6,026 bases of DNA from Erysipelotrichaceae bacterium (GTDB lineage: Bacteria; Bacillota_I; Bacilli_A; Erysipelotrichales; Erysipelotrichaceae), in NCBI GenBank assembly GCA_024684175.1, contig JAIKXJ010000076.1, forward strand, positions 1 to 6,026, given 5' to 3'. Below, in pieces: positions 5,081 to 6,026 of the stretch. The stretch's first letter is position 1; the number at the start of each line of letters is the position of its first letter. The notes beneath the pieces are model-generated. The model saw only the letters and a program-made list of their open reading frames with translations, searched no databases and was not told where the DNA came from. The position numbers were made by a program, and so were the translations under genes.

Positions 5081-5848
5081 TCATTCAAAAGTATAAAGAT
5101 CATCGCCGGCATCCGGACAGATGTAGACATTTACGTCTTTGCCTTCCATCCTGTCCATCGTCGTCCGCAAGGCGATCTCCGGTGTATTGTTGTGTCTGGA
5201 AAGATGGGCAAGGAAGAAATTCCTGGACCCGGTCTCATAAAGCTGCTCGATCGTGCTTGCGCAGTCTTCGTTGGACAGATGGCCGAATTTCGACAGGATG
5301 CGATTCTGTAACTGTATCGGATACGGTCCATTCTTCAGCATTTCTACATCGTGGTTGGATTCGATGATCACAACATCTGCTCCGGAGATATAAGAAAAGA
5401 TCTTCTCATTCATTTTGCCGCAATCCGTCACATAAGCGAGCTTCCTTCCGCCGCATTCAAAAATATAACCGCATGTCCTGACATAATCGTGAGGAACGGA
5501 AAACATTGTCACGTTAAGGCTATGCAAAGGTTCAAAAGGAAGATCCGGTCTGATACTTATCCTTTCGGCTTTGATGCTGCGCAGCGGATACATGCTGCTT
5601 TGTTCGGCATAGACCTTGCAGGATGTGTGGTTGCAGATGGCGGAAGCGGACTTTACATGATCGTAATGACCGTGCGTCACGAAGATCGCATCGATCTCTT
5701 CGATGTTCCTGCCATGTTTCAGTAAAGCATCGCGGACTTTCTTATAGCCGATGCCCATATCGATAAGGATACGGTGATCACCGATCTCTATATAAATGGA
5801 ATTGCCGGTCGAACCGGAACCGATGGGAAGCACATTGATGAAACTCAT
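5081..5848 (-). CDS. walJ: WalJ/YycJ-type metallo-beta-lactamase-fold hydrolase
   Basis: A 255-residue cytoplasmic metallohydrolase. The N-terminus NVLPIGSGSTGNSIYIE (5-21) is the family's opening strand. Metal ligands: His59-x-His61-x-Asp63-His64 in THGHYDH, His120 in SVPHDY, Asp142 in VTDCG, and His215 in LAHLSRHN. The stretch from IIESNHDVEMLKNGPYP (161-177) to FGHLSNEDC (188-196) is characteristic of YycJ/WalJ. In Bacillus walJ closes the walRK operon and is linked to cell wall and DNA-repair phenotypes, perhaps as a nuclease-like enzyme; here no walR, walK, walH or walI is near. The start at 5848 is fixed by the family alignment, although no clear Shine-Dalgarno sequence precedes it. It follows the 5S rRNA terminator by about 60 bases and has its own terminator. 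Confidence 0.92.
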   Translation of the reverse strand: MSFINVLPIGSGSTGNSIYIEIGDHRILIDMGIGYKKVRDALLKHGRNIEEIDAIFVTHGHYDHVKSASAICNHTSCKVYAEQSSMYPLRSIKAERISIRPDLPFEPLHSLNVTMFSVPHDYVRTCGYIFECGGRKLAYVTDCGKMNEKIFSYISGADVVIIESNHDVEMLKNGPYPIQLQNRILSKFGHLSNEDCASTIEQLYETGSRNFFLAHLSRHNNTPEIALRTTMDRMEGKDVNVYICPDAGDDLYTFE

Positions 5849-5870
5849 AGAACAATCATATCAGATCTTT

Positions 5871-5876
5871 ATTATA
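5871..5876 (-). promoter_or_regulatory. walJ: Candidate -10 of the WalJ-like gene
   Basis: A perfect TATAAT on the minus strand lies 22 bases before the start codon, predicting a start near 5864 and a leader of only about 16 bases. No recognisable -35 lies 17 bases upstream. A second TATACT at 5893-5888 overlaps the terminator tail for its -35. Readthrough from the rRNA operon is an alternative source of transcription. Confidence 0.4.
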
Positions 5877-5905
5877 TCGACCGAAAAGTATACCTCATTT
5901 TCCAT

Positions 5906-5931
5906 AAAAAAACCTCTACAATCGTAGAGGT
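5906..5931 (-). terminator. Terminator of the upstream rRNA operon
   Basis: On the minus strand ACCTCTAC (5931-5924), loop GATT, GTAGAGGT (5919-5912) forms a perfect 8-bp stem running into a T tract of seven (the complement of 5906-5912, the first T being the last stem base). It lies a few bases after the 5S 3' end, so it ends the rRNA operon. Confidence 0.92.
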
Positions 5932-5937
5932 CTTTAA

Positions 5938-6026
5938 CCGGCAACGTGCTTGATTCACTATTCATACGAGTAGCTATGCTCGCCGATGAAGTGCTTAACT
6001 TCTGGGTTCGAGATGGGACCAGGTGT
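5938..6026 (-). rRNA. rrf: 5S rRNA, 3' part
   Basis: The minus strand contains the conserved 5S core CCCATCTCGAACCCAGAAG, then TTAAGCACTTC and CGGCGAGCATAGCTAC, ending GCACGTTGCCGG just before the terminator. About 89 of some 115 bases are present; the 5' end lies beyond the right edge. The 3' end is approximate by a few bases. It belongs to an rRNA operon upstream of the window's protein genes, distinct from the operon that starts at the left edge. Confidence 0.93.

Overview
The window is a chromosomal segment lying between two rRNA operons, and every recognisable gene reads on the minus strand. Read in that direction, it opens with the 3' part of a 5S rRNA gene and its terminator (6026 to about 5906). 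Six protein genes follow. It closes with an rRNA promoter, a leader and the first ~46 bases of a 16S rRNA (about 208 to 1). Both ends stop inside rRNA, so this may be a whole contig broken at collapsed rRNA repeats. The organism looks like a Bacillota (Firmicutes) member of moderate GC: the 16S and 5S sequences are of Firmicutes type, Shine-Dalgarno sites are GGAG-like, the rRNA leader has the CTTTGAAAACT element, and SdpR/SdpI, WalJ-type and ISF/FMN-reductase-type proteins are present. Erysipelotrichia or a related class is a guess, not a demonstration.

Layout in transcription order. (1) A WalJ/YycJ-type metallo-beta-lactamase-fold hydrolase (5848-5081) has its own terminator. (2) A two-gene operon follows: an SGNH/GDSL-like hydrolase (4984-4331) and a flavodoxin-fold FMN reductase-like protein (4326-3688). 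They are 4 bases apart, and the ribosome site of the second lies inside the end of the first. (3) A single metal-dependent amidohydrolase (3596-2454) follows an extended -10 promoter whose -35 region is a 23-bp inverted repeat, and it is followed by two hairpins. (4) An sdpR-sdpI operon (2242-1321) consists of a small ArsR-type autorepressor and a polytopic immunity/sensor protein. Its strong promoter is bracketed by two related 28-bp palindromes. (5) A membrane-anchored extracellular protein with a papain-like/C39-like Cys-His-Asp arrangement (1227-328) ends the protein-coding part.

The best-supported regulatory story is the sdpRI locus. In Bacillus subtilis SdpI both gives immunity to the SdpC toxin and, when it senses toxin, draws SdpR to the membrane and relieves repression. 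Here the pair stands without any visible sdpABC toxin genes, so it is an orphan immunity/sensor pair within this window. The next gene encodes a putative surface cysteine peptidase. Upstream of the rRNA promoter lies a near-consensus CcpA cre-like site, an unexpected place for one. Most of the window is otherwise ordinary housekeeping or metabolic content.
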